The notes: generated by a model not told the origin, from the letters alone. Counted from the first letter of the stretch, positions 20,783 to 31,800 are shown. The stretch is 64,000 nucleotides of DNA from Rebecca billardiae RCC1528 (GCA_965240325.2 OZ251227.1:310001-374000), one strand, 5' to 3'. Made by a program: numbers and translations.

Positions 20783-22156
20783 ATGGCGCCTCGCGTGCTC
20801 ACGCCAATGACGCGCCGCGCGTTGCCGGCAGCTGTCGCCCTCGTCGTGACTGCCATGACGACCGCACACGCCGCGCGGGGGGTCTCACGCCTCACCCCGT
20901 CGCAGGGCCTGCCGGCGTGCCCGGGCACGTCAGGCACAGGCCGGTTCGAGCCGTGTGACTCTGAGACGCAGCTGCGCGAGCTCATGCAGGCGCGGATCAA
21001 TCGGCTGCAGCACGACGCCTTCGATCACTGCGGGAGCTGCTTATACCCGGCCGCCGAGCGCACACACCTCACGTGGCTCAAGGCGCTGATGGAGTCCAAG
21101 CACGTCGTGTACCACATGATGCGCGTACTCGGCGTGCAGATGGCGCGCCGCTACTTCTGCACGACCAACGTGCGCGATCTGCTCCGGCTGCACAGCCGTG
21201 CGGTCGGCGCGCCCATGCAGTACGCGCTCAAGCGGCTCGAGGGCAGCGGCGCGCACCAGGTGTACGTCATGATCAACGGCACGGAGCAGCTGCGCAACAG
21301 GCGGTACTCACTCGCCGCCATCGTCGCCGAGCGAATCAAGGCCGACGGCGGCGCGCAAAAGGGGTACAACTACGCAGTGGAGGAGCTCGTCTACTCGGCC
21401 GCGGACCCGACCCACTTCGCGAACGACGTGAAGGTGCATGTGTTTGGGGGCACCCTCGGGTACACACTCTTCCTGCCCAAGCGCTCGAACAAGGGCCCGG
21501 ACGTGCACGCGTGCCAGGTGTGCCTGCACTGCGCGCACACGAAAGCCGGCTGCAAGCATGCCAACGACCTGACCGAGTCGTACGACATGTTCCTGTACAA
21601 GCGCAAGGGCATGCGCGTGCAGTGCCCGGTACCCGCGCGCGCGCACGTGATGCACGCCCTCTCGGCCGCCCTCGGCCGCGCCTTCGGCCTCTTCATGCGC
21701 GTGGACTGGTACGAGTCGCTGCCGCTGCCCATCCTCAGCGAGATCACAGTCGTGCCCGCGTGGTCGCACTTCGAGTACAAAATGAAGCGATCGATGTGGT
21801 ACCAGCACGGCTCATTCGCCCACCAGTTCGCGCAGCTGTGGCACGGTGTCGAGGGCGGCGGCAGCGGTGGCGAGCCGCCGTGCTGGCTGCCCTCCGATTG
21901 GCGGACCCGGCTGCACACGTGCCAGGGGCTCGGCAAGAAGACGCTCGAGGAGCTCATGGCTGAGAACTGCGTGCCGGCCAAGCACCGCGGGCGCGGGAGC
22001 GGCGATCCGTCCACTCTCGCGCACAGGCTGCAGAAGGAGGTGACGAGATGGCGCAGGGCGAAGCGAGAGATCGCTGCCATCTACGCCAACGCATCCCAAT
22101 ACTCTGCCGCACCAGCGACTCCGATTCCAGCGCAGACGCAGTGCGTTGACGATTGA
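20783..22156 (+). CDS. secreted/lumenal ATP-grasp-like protein (TupA-like)
   Basis: A 457 aa single-exon protein. The N-terminus MTRRALPAAVALVVTAMTTAHAARG (split by its Ala-rich core) is a signal peptide, so it works in the secretory pathway. The C-terminal half resembles TupA-like ATP-grasp enzymes, which are linked to polysaccharide modification: DVKVHVFGGTLGYTLFLPKR corresponds to the family's K-x-H-x-F-x-G strand, and FMRVDWYESLPLPILSEITV to the R-V-D-x-Y metal/ATP strand followed by the conserved acidic E-x-T. A cysteine cluster (CQVCLHCAHTKAGC) sits between them, and further cysteines (HCGSCLYPAAER) precede it. ATG 20783 is the first in frame after the divergent promoter; earlier in-frame Mets lie inside the partner gene. 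Catalysis is inferred, not demonstrated. Confidence 0.66.
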   Translation: MAPRVLTPMTRRALPAAVALVVTAMTTAHAARGVSRLTPSQGLPACPGTSGTGRFEPCDSETQLRELMQARINRLQHDAFDHCGSCLYPAAERTHLTWLKALMESKHVVYHMMRVLGVQMARRYFCTTNVRDLLRLHSRAVGAPMQYALKRLEGSGAHQVYVMINGTEQLRNRRYSLAAIVAERIKADGGAQKGYNYAVEELVYSAADPTHFANDVKVHVFGGTLGYTLFLPKRSNKGPDVHACQVCLHCAHTKAGCKHANDLTESYDMFLYKRKGMRVQCPVPARAHVMHALSAALGRAFGLFMRVDWYESLPLPILSEITVVPAWSHFEYKMKRSMWYQHGSFAHQFAQLWHGVEGGGSGGEPPCWLPSDWRTRLHTCQGLGKKTLEELMAENCVPAKHRGRGSGDPSTLAHRLQKEVTRWRRAKREIAAIYANASQYSAAPATPIPAQTQCVDD

Positions 22157-23350
22157 TCTTGAATATTTGATGAACGGATATCAAAGTTGACAGAAATGGC
22201 GGCCCGGACATCATGCAATTATTCAGCATACAGCAGAATACCGTGCGTATGATGGCGCAGATCATCATCGACGCTGCAACGCAAAGGAGTTGCACGGTGG
22301 CAGTAGCCGTAGGCCCCAGCAAGTCTTAAAGCTGCAGGCTCGGAACGGCAGCCGCGGCGGCCCGTGACCGGTCTGCGGGACCGCGTCGGACCCGGACGAA
22401 GTCATCATCATATGTACGACATAAATCGTGAATCTTACTGGCGCGACGTCAGCGCGCAGTCTTACGACATTGCCTTGACGACGACGGTGTCAATGCGACG
22501 ACGCCACGTGCTGACAATATTCAATAATGATATGCGCCGACCTGTGACTCGGCGTGAGGCCGCGTGACGGCTGAGCCCTGACGCCCTGACGGCGCCGGCG
22601 GGTAGTTTGTTCAAGCTAAGCTATGTATAGTGTCAAGCGCATATATCGGCGGACTATCGACTGCTGCTTGCTGGCATCAGTGCAGCATATATATAAGGAT
22701 TAAGGTACCCTAGCCCCGCCGACGAATCATCGATCATCAGCAAGATCAGGTGATGCTGGTGATGAAACTCTCACACAAACAATGGCACGCAGAGTCCCCA
22801 GGGCGGCAGTCCCGATAGTCACGGAGCAGTCCCGGCGCTGATGTCAATTGACAGTCAGAGTCATCGGACTCGCCACTCGGAGACGTCCAGTGCGACGTGT
22901 TAGCGACGTAGCCATAAAAAAACCTAGTAACTAGCTAGCTTATAGCCTTAGTATAGCAGTCAACAATGTTGCGCAGCAGTGTCATGGCACCATCATCATG
23001 AATATGATGCAGGAGCCTCATGCACCCCGGGTGTACGGGCCGGGCTACTTCTTATTGTAGCCGGTCGTGCGCGACGGCCCGCGTTCCCGCGCCCGCTGCT
23101 GATTGAGTACTACCGAGAAGTGAGTGATCGACCGCCCACCGCGCCCGCGGTCACTGCCAGTCGCCCGCAGGCATCAAGTAGTCAGGCGCTCGGGACTGAA
23201 TAAAGTATAGCGCCGAGTAGTCGTGTTACATCAGCGCGCAGTGTAGTCAGAAGTAGCAGCCACTAAGTCAGCCTGAGCCAGCAGTGTCATGTCTGCAGCA
23301 TATCTCATATTCATCAATGATAGATCTGGACGAGGACTTTGACAATGTCG
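22157..23350. other. 1.2 kb intergenic, no gene seen
   Basis: AT-richer spacer between two 3' ends, with TATATATAAGG-type words near 22688 and scattered CAGTCA/GACGAC words. Short ORFs only. No RNA gene or ordered repeat recognised. Confidence 0.45.
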
Positions 23351-24295
23351 TCAAGTGCGCAGGCCGCCCGTCCAATGCGTCGTTAGGCTGCCACGCTTGG
23401 GGCCGTGATCAGGGCCTCCTTGCTTGTGCATTTGAGTCCACGTCGAGCGATCGTCATAGAAGCGGTTGTACTGCGGCTTGGTCACGCTGGTGTACTTGAT
23501 TGAAGGCGCGCCACCCGCGCTCGGCAGGGGGATAGTCGTCAGAGGCGGCGTCAAGGGGCGCTGCAGCTCGTCCTTGCGCCAGCCCGCGGCCGCCAAGTCA
23601 GGGGTGGCGCTGGAGCGCCGCGCCGCCAACGTCGAAGTGGCCAGCGGGGGCGTCGTGTCGCGGCGCGTCTCATTCTTGCGCGCCGATGTGTATTCCGGTG
23701 CGGCGCTGGAGCGGCGGGGCCCCTCCACCTCGCGCGTTGCCCGATAGACCACCTCCGACGCGCGGCGCCTCGAGTTCGCCTCGGCGTCGGCGCCAGTGTG
23801 GGGCTGCGACTGCTCGCGCTTGAGGTCGCGGCCGATGTGCACGGGCTTGTGCCCACGCCCTTTCGGGACGGCTTCTGGCCCGCCGTTCTTGTGCAGCGCA
23901 TTCCATGTCGAGCGATCATCGTAGAAGCGGTTGTACTCGGCCTTGGTCACGCCATTGTACGCGACTCCGAGGCCGTCACGCAAGGTGCCGGAGGAAGGGT
24001 CCGCCGCCTCGGTCGAGAGGAGGCGCTGCAGGTAGATCGCGACGGGCAACTCCTTGGCCTTCGCACAACACTGGATTGCGAAGCAGAACTGGTCGTAGCT
24101 GATGCGCTTGCGGCCGTGCCCCGCCTTGGTGAAAGCGAGGTCGACGGTCGTGAGGGTCACCTTGGCGTCGATGCCGCCGCGGTCGCGCATGAACTTGGCA
24201 AAGTTGCGCGATGTCATGCCGGCGCCGCCGATGCCGTCACCACCAAAGCGGCAGTAGTGGTCGTAGAGCAAGTAGAGCGCGCTCTCGGCCTCCAT
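23351..24295 (-). CDS. p25-alpha / TPPP-family protein, probably ciliary
   Basis: A 314 aa protein. Residues 1-90 form a p25-alpha domain: YLLYDHYCRFGGDGIGGAGM, SRNFAKFMRDRGGI, KVTLTTVDLAFTKAGHGRKR, then ISYDQFCFAIQCCAKAKELP. This matches the NFAKLCKD ... TTDVDIVFSK ... ITFEEFKEAL pattern of tubulin-polymerisation-promoting proteins, which bind microtubules. The C-terminal core motif GVTKAEYNRFYDDRSTW recurs at the very end as SVTKPQYNRFYDDRSTW, each followed by an H-K-x-G-G-P stretch, so this short C-terminal motif is duplicated around a Ser/Arg/Pro-rich linker. TPPP-like proteins outside animals associate with cilia; together with SF-assemblin nearby this suggests a flagellated stage. ATG 24295. 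Confidence 0.85.
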   Translation of the reverse strand: MEAESALYLLYDHYCRFGGDGIGGAGMTSRNFAKFMRDRGGIDAKVTLTTVDLAFTKAGHGRKRISYDQFCFAIQCCAKAKELPVAIYLQRLLSTEAADPSSGTLRDGLGVAYNGVTKAEYNRFYDDRSTWNALHKNGGPEAVPKGRGHKPVHIGRDLKREQSQPHTGADAEANSRRRASEVVYRATREVEGPRRSSAAPEYTSARKNETRRDTTPPLATSTLAARRSSATPDLAAAGWRKDELQRPLTPPLTTIPLPSAGGAPSIKYTSVTKPQYNRFYDDRSTWTQMHKQGGPDHGPKRGSLTTHWTGGLRT

Positions 24296-25492
24296 CTCGA
24301 TCGGCCGGAGCGTGTTGTGGAAGGAGTGCTTTCAGCTCAGGCAGTGCTGATTCGCCTCGGACGGTGGCGTTGGGGCCAGCCGGTGGTCACAAAGGCTCCA
24401 CTCGGGCGGTGAAAGGCTGATCATCATGAAAGCCGACGACGAAGCAGGAAAACTCGACGCGAATACACAGTACTGTATGGGGGTAAGGGTTTTTGGAAGG
24501 CGGTAGTCGTCCTTCCCTGATGGGTTAAACTTAAAGCCAACTACAGTCCCCTCAACAATTGGTTACCCCTGTGTTTGGCTGTCTATACCAGCTCAGTCAC
24601 TGTTTGAGGCCCACTGCTGCATGCTATCTGTTACTGCACCTATAGCCCTCACAGACCAGGTGGGTATGAGCTGGGCGGGTGTGTGGGCTGAGTCAGTCAG
24701 ATAAATTGAATGCAGGTGCACAACCGGCTGACGGGTGCTGCGCGGGGGTGCTGGACCACCACGAGGGCAGGCAGGGATGGAAATTCACCCCCTGAGCAGG
24801 CTGTGGGCTGGCTGGCTGGGAGTGTAGCAGCTGTATAGTGGGCCCTGGCGCTGCAGCTGGATGGCCTTTGATACTGCCTAGCAGCCAGCCTAGCAGCACA
24901 GCCTGGCGTGAGCAGTGCGGTTTCAGTGCGCAGGCCACGTCTCTGCGGGTGGTGGTCGGGGAATGGCCACCACAGTGCACCAGATGCACCTAGCCTGCCA
25001 GCGGCCCACCTGCTGATTGGGTATGCCCTGTAGCACAGCACACGAGGCTCCGCCGAAAATCAGCGGCGCGCTGTGCTACAAGCTGGGCTGAAAGGGGTGT
25101 GGGAGCCAGTCCGGAGAGCCTGTCGGCCACTGTCACGTCCGAGCTGGCCGGCTTCACGTGCTGCCCAGAGGAGTCCTCCAATTGTCACTCACCCGGCTGA
25201 AGCCATGATGGGCGGGTGCAGCTCGACCGAATGGAGAGTGCTGGGGCCGCAGGTGCCCGTCATGCAAGCCTAGGCGGCCAGGAGAAGGTGTGATGTGCAG
25301 GTGTGCTCTCCATAGGGTAATTTATTGTTGAGACGAGGACTGTACCAGCATCAATCTAGCTAGCTTAACCTAGCACTGTCTAACTAACTGCTTCGGATGA
25401 ACCAATGCAGTCACTGTCGTTACGCAGATACAGCAGTAGGGTGGACAACTATAGGCTGGCCTCGTCATTACGCGACGCTATATGGCTAGCTG
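24296..25492. other. 1.2 kb intergenic block of atypical, CpG-poor composition
   Basis: From about 24480 to 25330 the sequence is rich in CTG, CAG and TGGCTGG words and visibly poorer in CG dinucleotides than the flanking genes. No gene, terminal repeat or homology to other parts of the window was recognised. It may be a decayed mobile element. Confidence 0.4.
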
Positions 25493-28400
25493 CTACGATT
25501 CGTCTCGTGCTCGCTTCTTCATGCCGGGCTGCCCGGCCGCTCCGCCGCATCCTGCCGCGCCGCCAAAGTATCTGTCGATGCGGTTGCTGCTCGACGCCAG
25601 GGGCGCGGCGGAGCACCCCGGCGTCGCGCCGGCGCTGCCGCCCGCAGCGTCGGCGGCGGCCAGCTTGGCGCCGGCGTGGCCGTCGATCGCGCGCGACACC
25701 GTGTCGAGCTTGCGGTTGACGGTGGGCCAGATCATGTCGTCTACCGAGCCCTTCATCAGCAAGTAGGCGACCTCGACCGGCTGTGTCTGGCCGATGCGGT
25801 GCGCGCGGTCCTCCGCCTGCTGCAGGTCGGAGACGTTCCACGTGAGCTCGAGGAAGACGATCAGCGTGGCCTGCGTGAGCGTGAGGCCCGTGCCGGCGGC
25901 GGTGATGCCAAGGACGGCGACGCGCACGTCCTGCTGCGCCTGGAACGCCTCGACGCGCTCGGCGCGCTGCGCGCTCGGCGTCTGGCCGTCGATCCGCACG
26001 TGCCGCACGCGCGCGCTCTCGAGCGCGCCGCACAGCGAGTCGAGCACGGCGCGGTGGTGCGCGAACGCCAGCAGCTTGACGCCGCGGTCGAGCGCGCGCT
26101 GGACGAAGGCGACGGCGGGCGGCGCCTTGACCGCGCCCGAGACCGTGTACAGCGCCGTGAGCTCGGTCGAGTCGCGCGCGAGCGCGCGCGCGCCGCCCTT
26201 AGCGCCGGCCGCCTCCGCGGCCGCGCGCGCGGCGCGCAGCTCGGCCGCCGCCGCCGCGCTCGCCGGCTCGAGCCAGACGGTGCGGCGCGTCTTCGGCGGG
26301 AGCTGCGCGAGCACGTCCGCCTTGGTGCGGCGCACCATCACCGTGCCCGTGAGCACCTTGTGCAGCTCGTCCAGGTTGCTCCGGCCGCTCACGTCCCAGC
26401 CGTACCGCCCCTGGTGCGCCGCGCAGTAGCGCAGCGTGAACTCGTCGTATGAGCAGAACACGCGCGGCTGCAGCAGCTGCAGCTGCGAGAAGAGCTCGGC
26501 GGGGCGGGACGTGGCGGGCGTGCCCGAGAGCAGCACGCACCGCCTCGCGCGCGCCGCGAGCGGCTGCACCGCCTTCGTCCGCTTCGCCTCGAGCGTCTTG
26601 AGGTTGTGGCTCTCATCACACACGAGCACGCCAAACCCGCGCCCGCCGCGCACCGCGCCCAGCCGCTCGCCCATCTTCTCGGCGAGCGCGTACGTGAGGA
26701 TGACGACGTGCGCGTCGTCGCGCGGCTCGTCCTTGCCGCTCGCGATCAGCTGCACGCACGCGTTCTGCAGCACCTCCTCGGGCAGCCACTTGAGCAGCTC
26801 CGCGCGCCAGTTCGCCGCGAGCGACGGCGGCGCGAGCACGAGCGCAGGCCAGTCGGCGCGGTACGCGGCGAGCACGCAGATCGCCTGCACCGTCTTGCCC
26901 AGCCCCATCTCGTCCGCGATCAGCACGCGGCCGTCGCAGCGCAGCGCGAACGAGACGCCCTCGCGCTGGTACGGCATCAGCCGGCCGAGCACCTCCGCCG
27001 GCACCGCCTCCTCGAGCGCGCGCGCCGGCGCCGCGGCGTGCGCGCGCTCGAGCTCGGCCGCGAGCGCGGCCGCGCGCTGCGGCATCGGCGGCAGCGGCTC
27101 CACCGCCACGCTCACGTCGGCGCGCGCGCGCAGCGCGGCGAGGTTGGCCTCGGTGAGTCGCCACACGCGCTGCCGCTCGTCGAACGCGCCCTGCGCGCAC
27201 GCCCCGCGCAGGAGCGCGTTCAGCTGCGCGCGCGCGCCCGGCGCGGCCTCGGGCACGTGGTACTCCAGACGGCCGCGCTCGCCCAGCTCGGCGCGCGCGT
27301 GCACGCGCACGCTTGGCGGCGGCGGCGGCGGCGGCTGTGGCGGCTGCGGCGGTGGGTGCGGCGGCAGGCGTGGCGGCGCGGGCTGGGCGGCTGTCTGGGC
27401 AGGCGGTACCGCTGCCGAGCGCGCCACCTCTGGCTGAGCTCGCTGCTCTGGCGGCTGGGGCGGCAGCGAGGGTGCCCATGGCGATGGCGGCAGCGGAGTC
27501 GCGTGCGCTGGATGGAAAGGCTGCGGCTGCGGCTGTGGCTGCTGCTGCTGCTGTTGCGGCGGCGGCGGCTGCTGCTGCTGCGGCTGCTGTGGCTGCGGCT
27601 GCTGCGGCTGCGGCCGCTGCGGCTGCGGCTGCGGCTGCGGCTGCTGCTGCGGCTGCTGCGGCTGCGGCTGCTGCGGCTGCGGCTGCTGCGGCTGCTGCTG
27701 CTGCTGCTGCTGCTGTGGCTGCTGCTGCGGCAGCGGCTGCTGCTCCTGCTGGTGCTGGTGCTGGCGCTGGTGCTGGTGCTCCGGCGGCTGGTGCAGCTGG
27801 TGCTGGTGCTGCGGCGGCTCGTGCTGCCGAGCTGCCGGCGGCCATGGTGGTGGTGGCTTTGCCGCGCACGGTGCCGCCGCCGCCTCTGCCGCGCACCCTG
27901 GCCCCCTCGGCTGCAGCTCCGGCTGCCGTGCTGGGCAGGCCGCTGGGGACGGCGCCGACTGGACCTCCGTCAGCGCGAGAGGCGCGTGCGGCGGCGGCGC
28001 GTGCGGCGCCTGCGCCTGCGCTGCGCACGCCCGGCCCAGCGGGCTGCCAGCCGCAGGGCTGCCCGCTGCCGGCGCACCGCCCAGCCGAGGCGAGCCTCCT
28101 GCTGACGCAGGTGAGCGGAGGGTCGGTATGCGGATCTCGCGCCAGCTGGACGAGGGCGCGCGCTGCGTGCCGCACTGCGCGCACGCACTCGAATCCGCGA
28201 CATTGTCGCCCGCGCCGCACACGGCGCACGCCCACACGCGCACGATTCGAAAGCCGCCTGCCACGAGCGCGTGTGGATTCGCTCGCGCAGGCACCACAGG
28301 GCAGGTCGGGGCCAGCGGCTGCGCCGGGTGCGTGGCCGATGGGCGACCGCCGATCGGTGCATGTTGAGCGGCTGGCGGGGTCGTCGCGTGCGGATGCGGC

Positions 28401-28585
28401 CGCGCGCACGCGGCGTGAGCCCCCGCAGCGCCCGTGTGTGCGTTGGAGAGTGGCAGCAGGGGGCCCTTGGATGTGCTCAGCATGGAGGCTCGACGGGCGA
28501 GCGCCTCCTGCCGCTTGCGCTCGATCTCGGCGGGTGAGCATCGCGAGCCTGCGGGCGGCGCTGAGGCTGGCGGCGCAGGCTGCAT
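25493..28585 (-). CDS. SMARCAL1: SMARCAL1/HARP-type annealing helicase (SNF2 family)
   Basis: 1030 aa, ATG 28585, no intron. SMARCAL1 reanneals RPA-coated DNA and remodels stalled replication forks. Residues 18-35 (SPAEIERKRQEALARRASML) match its RPA-binding motif. Residues ~118-140 form a RanBP2/NZF-type zinc finger (VWACAVCGAGDN ... CAQCGTQR). A long Gln/Pro-rich linker follows (27530-27850). One HARP-like domain (RVWRLTEANLAALRAR) precedes the motor: motif I DEMGLGKTVQAICVL, Ia VLAPPSLAANWRAEL, II DESH in VCDESHNLKTLEAKRTKA, III VLLSGTPATSRPAELFSQL, V GITAAGTGLTLTQATLIVF and VI QAEDRAHRIGQTQPVEVAYL. The N-terminal finger is unusual for SMARCAL1; ZRANB3 has one at another position. The very long + strand frames over this gene are antisense artefacts. 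Confidence 0.92.
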   Translation of the reverse strand: MQPAPPASAPPAGSRCSPAEIERKRQEALARRASMLSTSKGPLLPLSNAHTGAAGAHAACARPHPHATTPPAAQHAPIGGRPSATHPAQPLAPTCPVVPARANPHALVAGGFRIVRVWACAVCGAGDNVADSSACAQCGTQRAPSSSWREIRIPTLRSPASAGGSPRLGGAPAAGSPAAGSPLGRACAAQAQAPHAPPPHAPLALTEVQSAPSPAACPARQPELQPRGPGCAAEAAAAPCAAKPPPPWPPAARQHEPPQHQHQLHQPPEHQHQRQHQHQQEQQPLPQQQPQQQQQQQQPQQPQPQQPQPQQPQQQPQPQPQPQRPQPQQPQPQQPQQQQPPPPQQQQQQPQPQPQPFHPAHATPLPPSPWAPSLPPQPPEQRAQPEVARSAAVPPAQTAAQPAPPRLPPHPPPQPPQPPPPPPPSVRVHARAELGERGRLEYHVPEAAPGARAQLNALLRGACAQGAFDERQRVWRLTEANLAALRARADVSVAVEPLPPMPQRAAALAAELERAHAAAPARALEEAVPAEVLGRLMPYQREGVSFALRCDGRVLIADEMGLGKTVQAICVLAAYRADWPALVLAPPSLAANWRAELLKWLPEEVLQNACVQLIASGKDEPRDDAHVVILTYALAEKMGERLGAVRGGRGFGVLVCDESHNLKTLEAKRTKAVQPLAARARRCVLLSGTPATSRPAELFSQLQLLQPRVFCSYDEFTLRYCAAHQGRYGWDVSGRSNLDELHKVLTGTVMVRRTKADVLAQLPPKTRRTVWLEPASAAAAAELRAARAAAEAAGAKGGARALARDSTELTALYTVSGAVKAPPAVAFVQRALDRGVKLLAFAHHRAVLDSLCGALESARVRHVRIDGQTPSAQRAERVEAFQAQQDVRVAVLGITAAGTGLTLTQATLIVFLELTWNVSDLQQAEDRAHRIGQTQPVEVAYLLMKGSVDDMIWPTVNRKLDTVSRAIDGHAGAKLAAADAAGGSAGATPGCSAAPLASSSNRIDRYFGGAAGCGGAAGQPGMKKRARDES
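27530..27850 (-). repeat. CAG/CCG-type triplet tract encoding Gln/Pro-rich linker
   Basis: Imperfect GCTGCTGCGGCTGC runs on the + strand, read as CAG and CCG codons on the minus strand. They give runs of Gln broken by Pro inside the SMARCAL1-like protein. Read in other frames the tract yields spurious Ala- or Leu-rich ORFs. Confidence 0.9.
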
Positions 28586-28825
28586 GGCTGGCAAGATCCC
28601 GCTGCTCGTCGCGAACGAGCCCGACTCCTCCCAGGCCACCACCACCGCACTCCCCGAGAGTGAGCTTTTGCCACCGGCTGGTGGTTGCTCAGGCCGAGCA
28701 AGGTCAGGAGGACGCACGGTCCGGTGCGTGTGTCCGGAGGGCCCGGCGTTTGGCCAGAACCGATCCGGGTGCACGCTGGATCCCGGGGTTGCTCAGCAGC
28801 GGCAGCGGTGGCAGCCGCCGACAGG
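28586..28825. promoter_or_regulatory. spacer between divergent SMARCAL1-like and cysteine-repeat genes
   Basis: 240 bp between outward start codons. GC-rich, no TATA box seen. Both flanking frames remain open through much of it, but neither has an ATG there that improves the N-terminus. Confidence 0.35.
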
Positions 28826-31800
28826 ATGCGCGGCGCCGGCTTCCGCCACGCCCTCGTCGCGGCCGCACTCGCGTGCGCGGGCGGCAGAGCGCGCGCGGAC
28901 GGCGAGGTGCCCGGCCGCGTGTTCACATCGCAGACGTGCGGCTCGATCCTCGAGCCGCTGCCCGGCATCTTCCGCACGGCGAGCGCGTGCGCAGACGCTC
29001 TCGTGCGCGGGCCGCGCAGCGAGTACGCCGACTTCTTCAGCTGGGGCGAGGGGGACAGCCGGTGCTACCCGTGCCCGGGGCAGGCGGTGCGCCAGCGCTG
29101 GCCTGACCTGTTTGGCGGGCACGACATCTACAGCACCAGCGAGCTCGCCGGCCCGCGCGCGCCGGCGCCGCCGCGCTCGCCCTCGCCGCCGCGGCCGCCG
29201 CCCTCGCCTCCGCCGCCGCTCGGCTCGGGGCTGCTGTTCCCGGGGTACTTCTGCGGCGATGTGCGACAGCCGGCGGCGACGAAGGCACTCTTCCCCTCCG
29301 CCTGCCCCGAGCGCATGCGCCTCTTCGGCGCCTCCGAGCTCGCGCCGTACTTTGCGTGGTCGGCGGAGACACGCATGTGCTATGCGTGCGCGCGCGCGCA
29401 GCTGGGCGCGCGCACGCGGAACGCGCGGTTCGGCGTGTACCGCACGGCGGACTACAAGGTGGAGCTCACGCCGCCGCACACCGACGTCGACGACCCCGCC
29501 GCCGCCGCCGCCGCGTCGTTCGGCGGGCTGCCCACGCAGCGCGGCAGCGGGTGCGGCACGCTGCTCGGCGCGGCCGAGTCTGCGTTTGCATGCGCGCGCC
29601 GCGTGTCTGAGGGCGCGCGCTCGTTGCCGTTCATGAGCTGGTCGGCGAGCGCGCGGCTGTGCTTTGCGTGCTCGTCGGAGCAGCTGCAGCAGCTCAACGC
29701 CGACCCGGCGTACGACATCTACTCCGTGCGCGGCGTGCTCAGCGCGCTGCCGGCGCCGCCCTCGCCGCCCTCACCGCCCGCGCCGCCCATCGTCTCGCCG
29801 CCGCCGCCCGCGCCGCTGCCCGCGGCCAACGCGACGTCGGGGCTCTTGTTCGACGGGTACGGCTGCGGCGCGTTCGTCTCGTACGGCACGCCGACGCCCG
29901 CCGCGTGCGCCGAGCGCGTCCGCGCGTCGAGCGCGGCCGATCGCTCCGTGCGCTGGTTCTCGCTCTCGCGCGACGGCGGCTGCTTCCGGTGCGACCTCGC
30001 GCAGCTGGGGCGGCGGCAGCGCAGCGCGGGCTTCAGCGTGTTCGCGCTCGAGCACTTCGGCGGCGGCGGCGGCGGCGGGGCGGGCGGGCACGGCTCGCCG
30101 GCGCCGCACGCCGCGGGGTCGGCGCCGCCGAGCGCGCCGCCGAGCGCGCCGCACTCCGCAGCGGCCGGCACCGTCCCCGCGGCCGGCCGGCCGCTCGTCG
30201 AGTTTGCGGGCGCGCGCTGCGGCTTCAAGCACTGGCCGGATGCGGTGGGCGTGGCCTCTGCGCAGGCGTGCGCGCGCGAGCTGAGCGGCGCGGGCGCGCT
30301 GCGCCACTTCGCGTACAGCGAGCGCATGCAGCTGTGCTTCCGCTGCGACGACGCCCAGGTCGCCGGCCGCTGGGCTGACACGCTCTACACCATCTACGCG
30401 CCCCGCGGCGGCGGCGGCGAGGTCGGCGCGCCGTCGCCGCCGCCGCCAGCGCGGCGCGCGCGGCCGTCCGCGCGCGCGCGGAGGAGCCCGTCGCCGCCGC
30501 CGCCATCGCCGACGGCGGCGCCGCCTGCCTCGCCGCCGCCACCGCCGCTCGTCCGCTCGCCGCCGCCGCCGCCGCCCGTCTCCGCGGCGCTTCGTGCCGG
30601 CGTCGTGGCGGAGGGCGCGCGCTGCGGCAGCCAGCTGCTGTCGGCGGGCGCGGCCGACGCGCGCGCGTGCGCCAAGCTGGCGGGCGCGCGGCTCGTGTCC
30701 GCGTCGCACTTCGCGTTCGGCGCGCGCGGCGGCAGCCGGGGCGCGTGCTACGCGTGCACGCTCGCGGACGCGGCGGCGCGCGTGCACGACGCCGGCTTCG
30801 ACCTCTACTCCCGCGCGCTCGTCGAGGGCGACACGCAGCTGCCGCCGGCGGCGGTCGGCGGCGCGAGCGCGGGGAGCGCGCACCGCGCGCGCGCGTGCGA
30901 GCGGCCGCTCGGCGACGACGGCGTCGGCGAGCAGCGCGGCTCGCGCGCGCCGCTCCGGCGCGGGCGGACGTGCGGCACGGTGTTCGTCTCCGGCGTCGAC
31001 GCGCCCGCGCAGTGCGCCGAGCTCGCGCTGCGGATGGACGCGCCGGCCTTCTCCTGGTCGGCCAGCTCGCGCCTCTGCTTTGCGTGCGCCGCGCGCCACC
31101 TGGCGCATGACGCGCCGGACGGCGCCGGCTACAGCGTCTACTGCACGCTGCCTTGGATCGAGGGGGCGCACGCGCCGGCGGCGCTCGCGCCCGGCGCAGG
31201 CGGCGGCGCCGGCGGGGGTGGCACTCGGGGCGTCGATGCCGGCGGCGCGCACGCCCGTGCGCATCCCGCCTCGGCGGCCGCGCCGGCGCGGCGCGCGGCC
31301 CCTCCGCCGCCGGCGCCGCCGCCCCCGCGCTCGCCCTCGCCAGACCAGCCGCCGCCGCCGCCATCGCCGAGCCCGCCGCCCAGCCACGAGCCGTTCAGCC
31401 GGCCGCCCACGCGAGCCCCTGCCGCCGCGAACCGCGGCGCGCGCGCCGTCGCGCCGTCGAGCGCCGCCGCGGCGCCGGTGAGCCAGCCCGCGGCCGGCGC
31501 GCGCTCGGCGGCGCCCGCCCCCTCGGCTGCGCTCAGCGCGGCGCGCTGGGGGCGCACGACGCTGCTCGTTGCCGCCGCGCTCGCGCTCGCGGTCGTGGGC
31601 GCGATGGCGGCCGCGGTCGGCGCGGCGGCCGTGATTGCGGCCTGGCGGAGGGAGGGCGAGGCGCACGCGCAGCTGGGGCCGGGCGAGACGGACGAGTACG
31701 ACGCCCACGGCGGCGATGCCGGTCGCGCGCACGCGCACCTCGCGCAGCTCGCGGGCGCGGGCGTCCGACAGGGGGGGGCAGGCTCAGCGTCTCCGCGCGC

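Noticed and set aside
26606-29106. Long Leu-, Ala- or Arg-rich frames (499-641 codons) over the SMARCAL1-like gene
   Set aside because: They are shifted or antisense readings of the CAG/CCG triplet tract and GC-rich helicase sequence.
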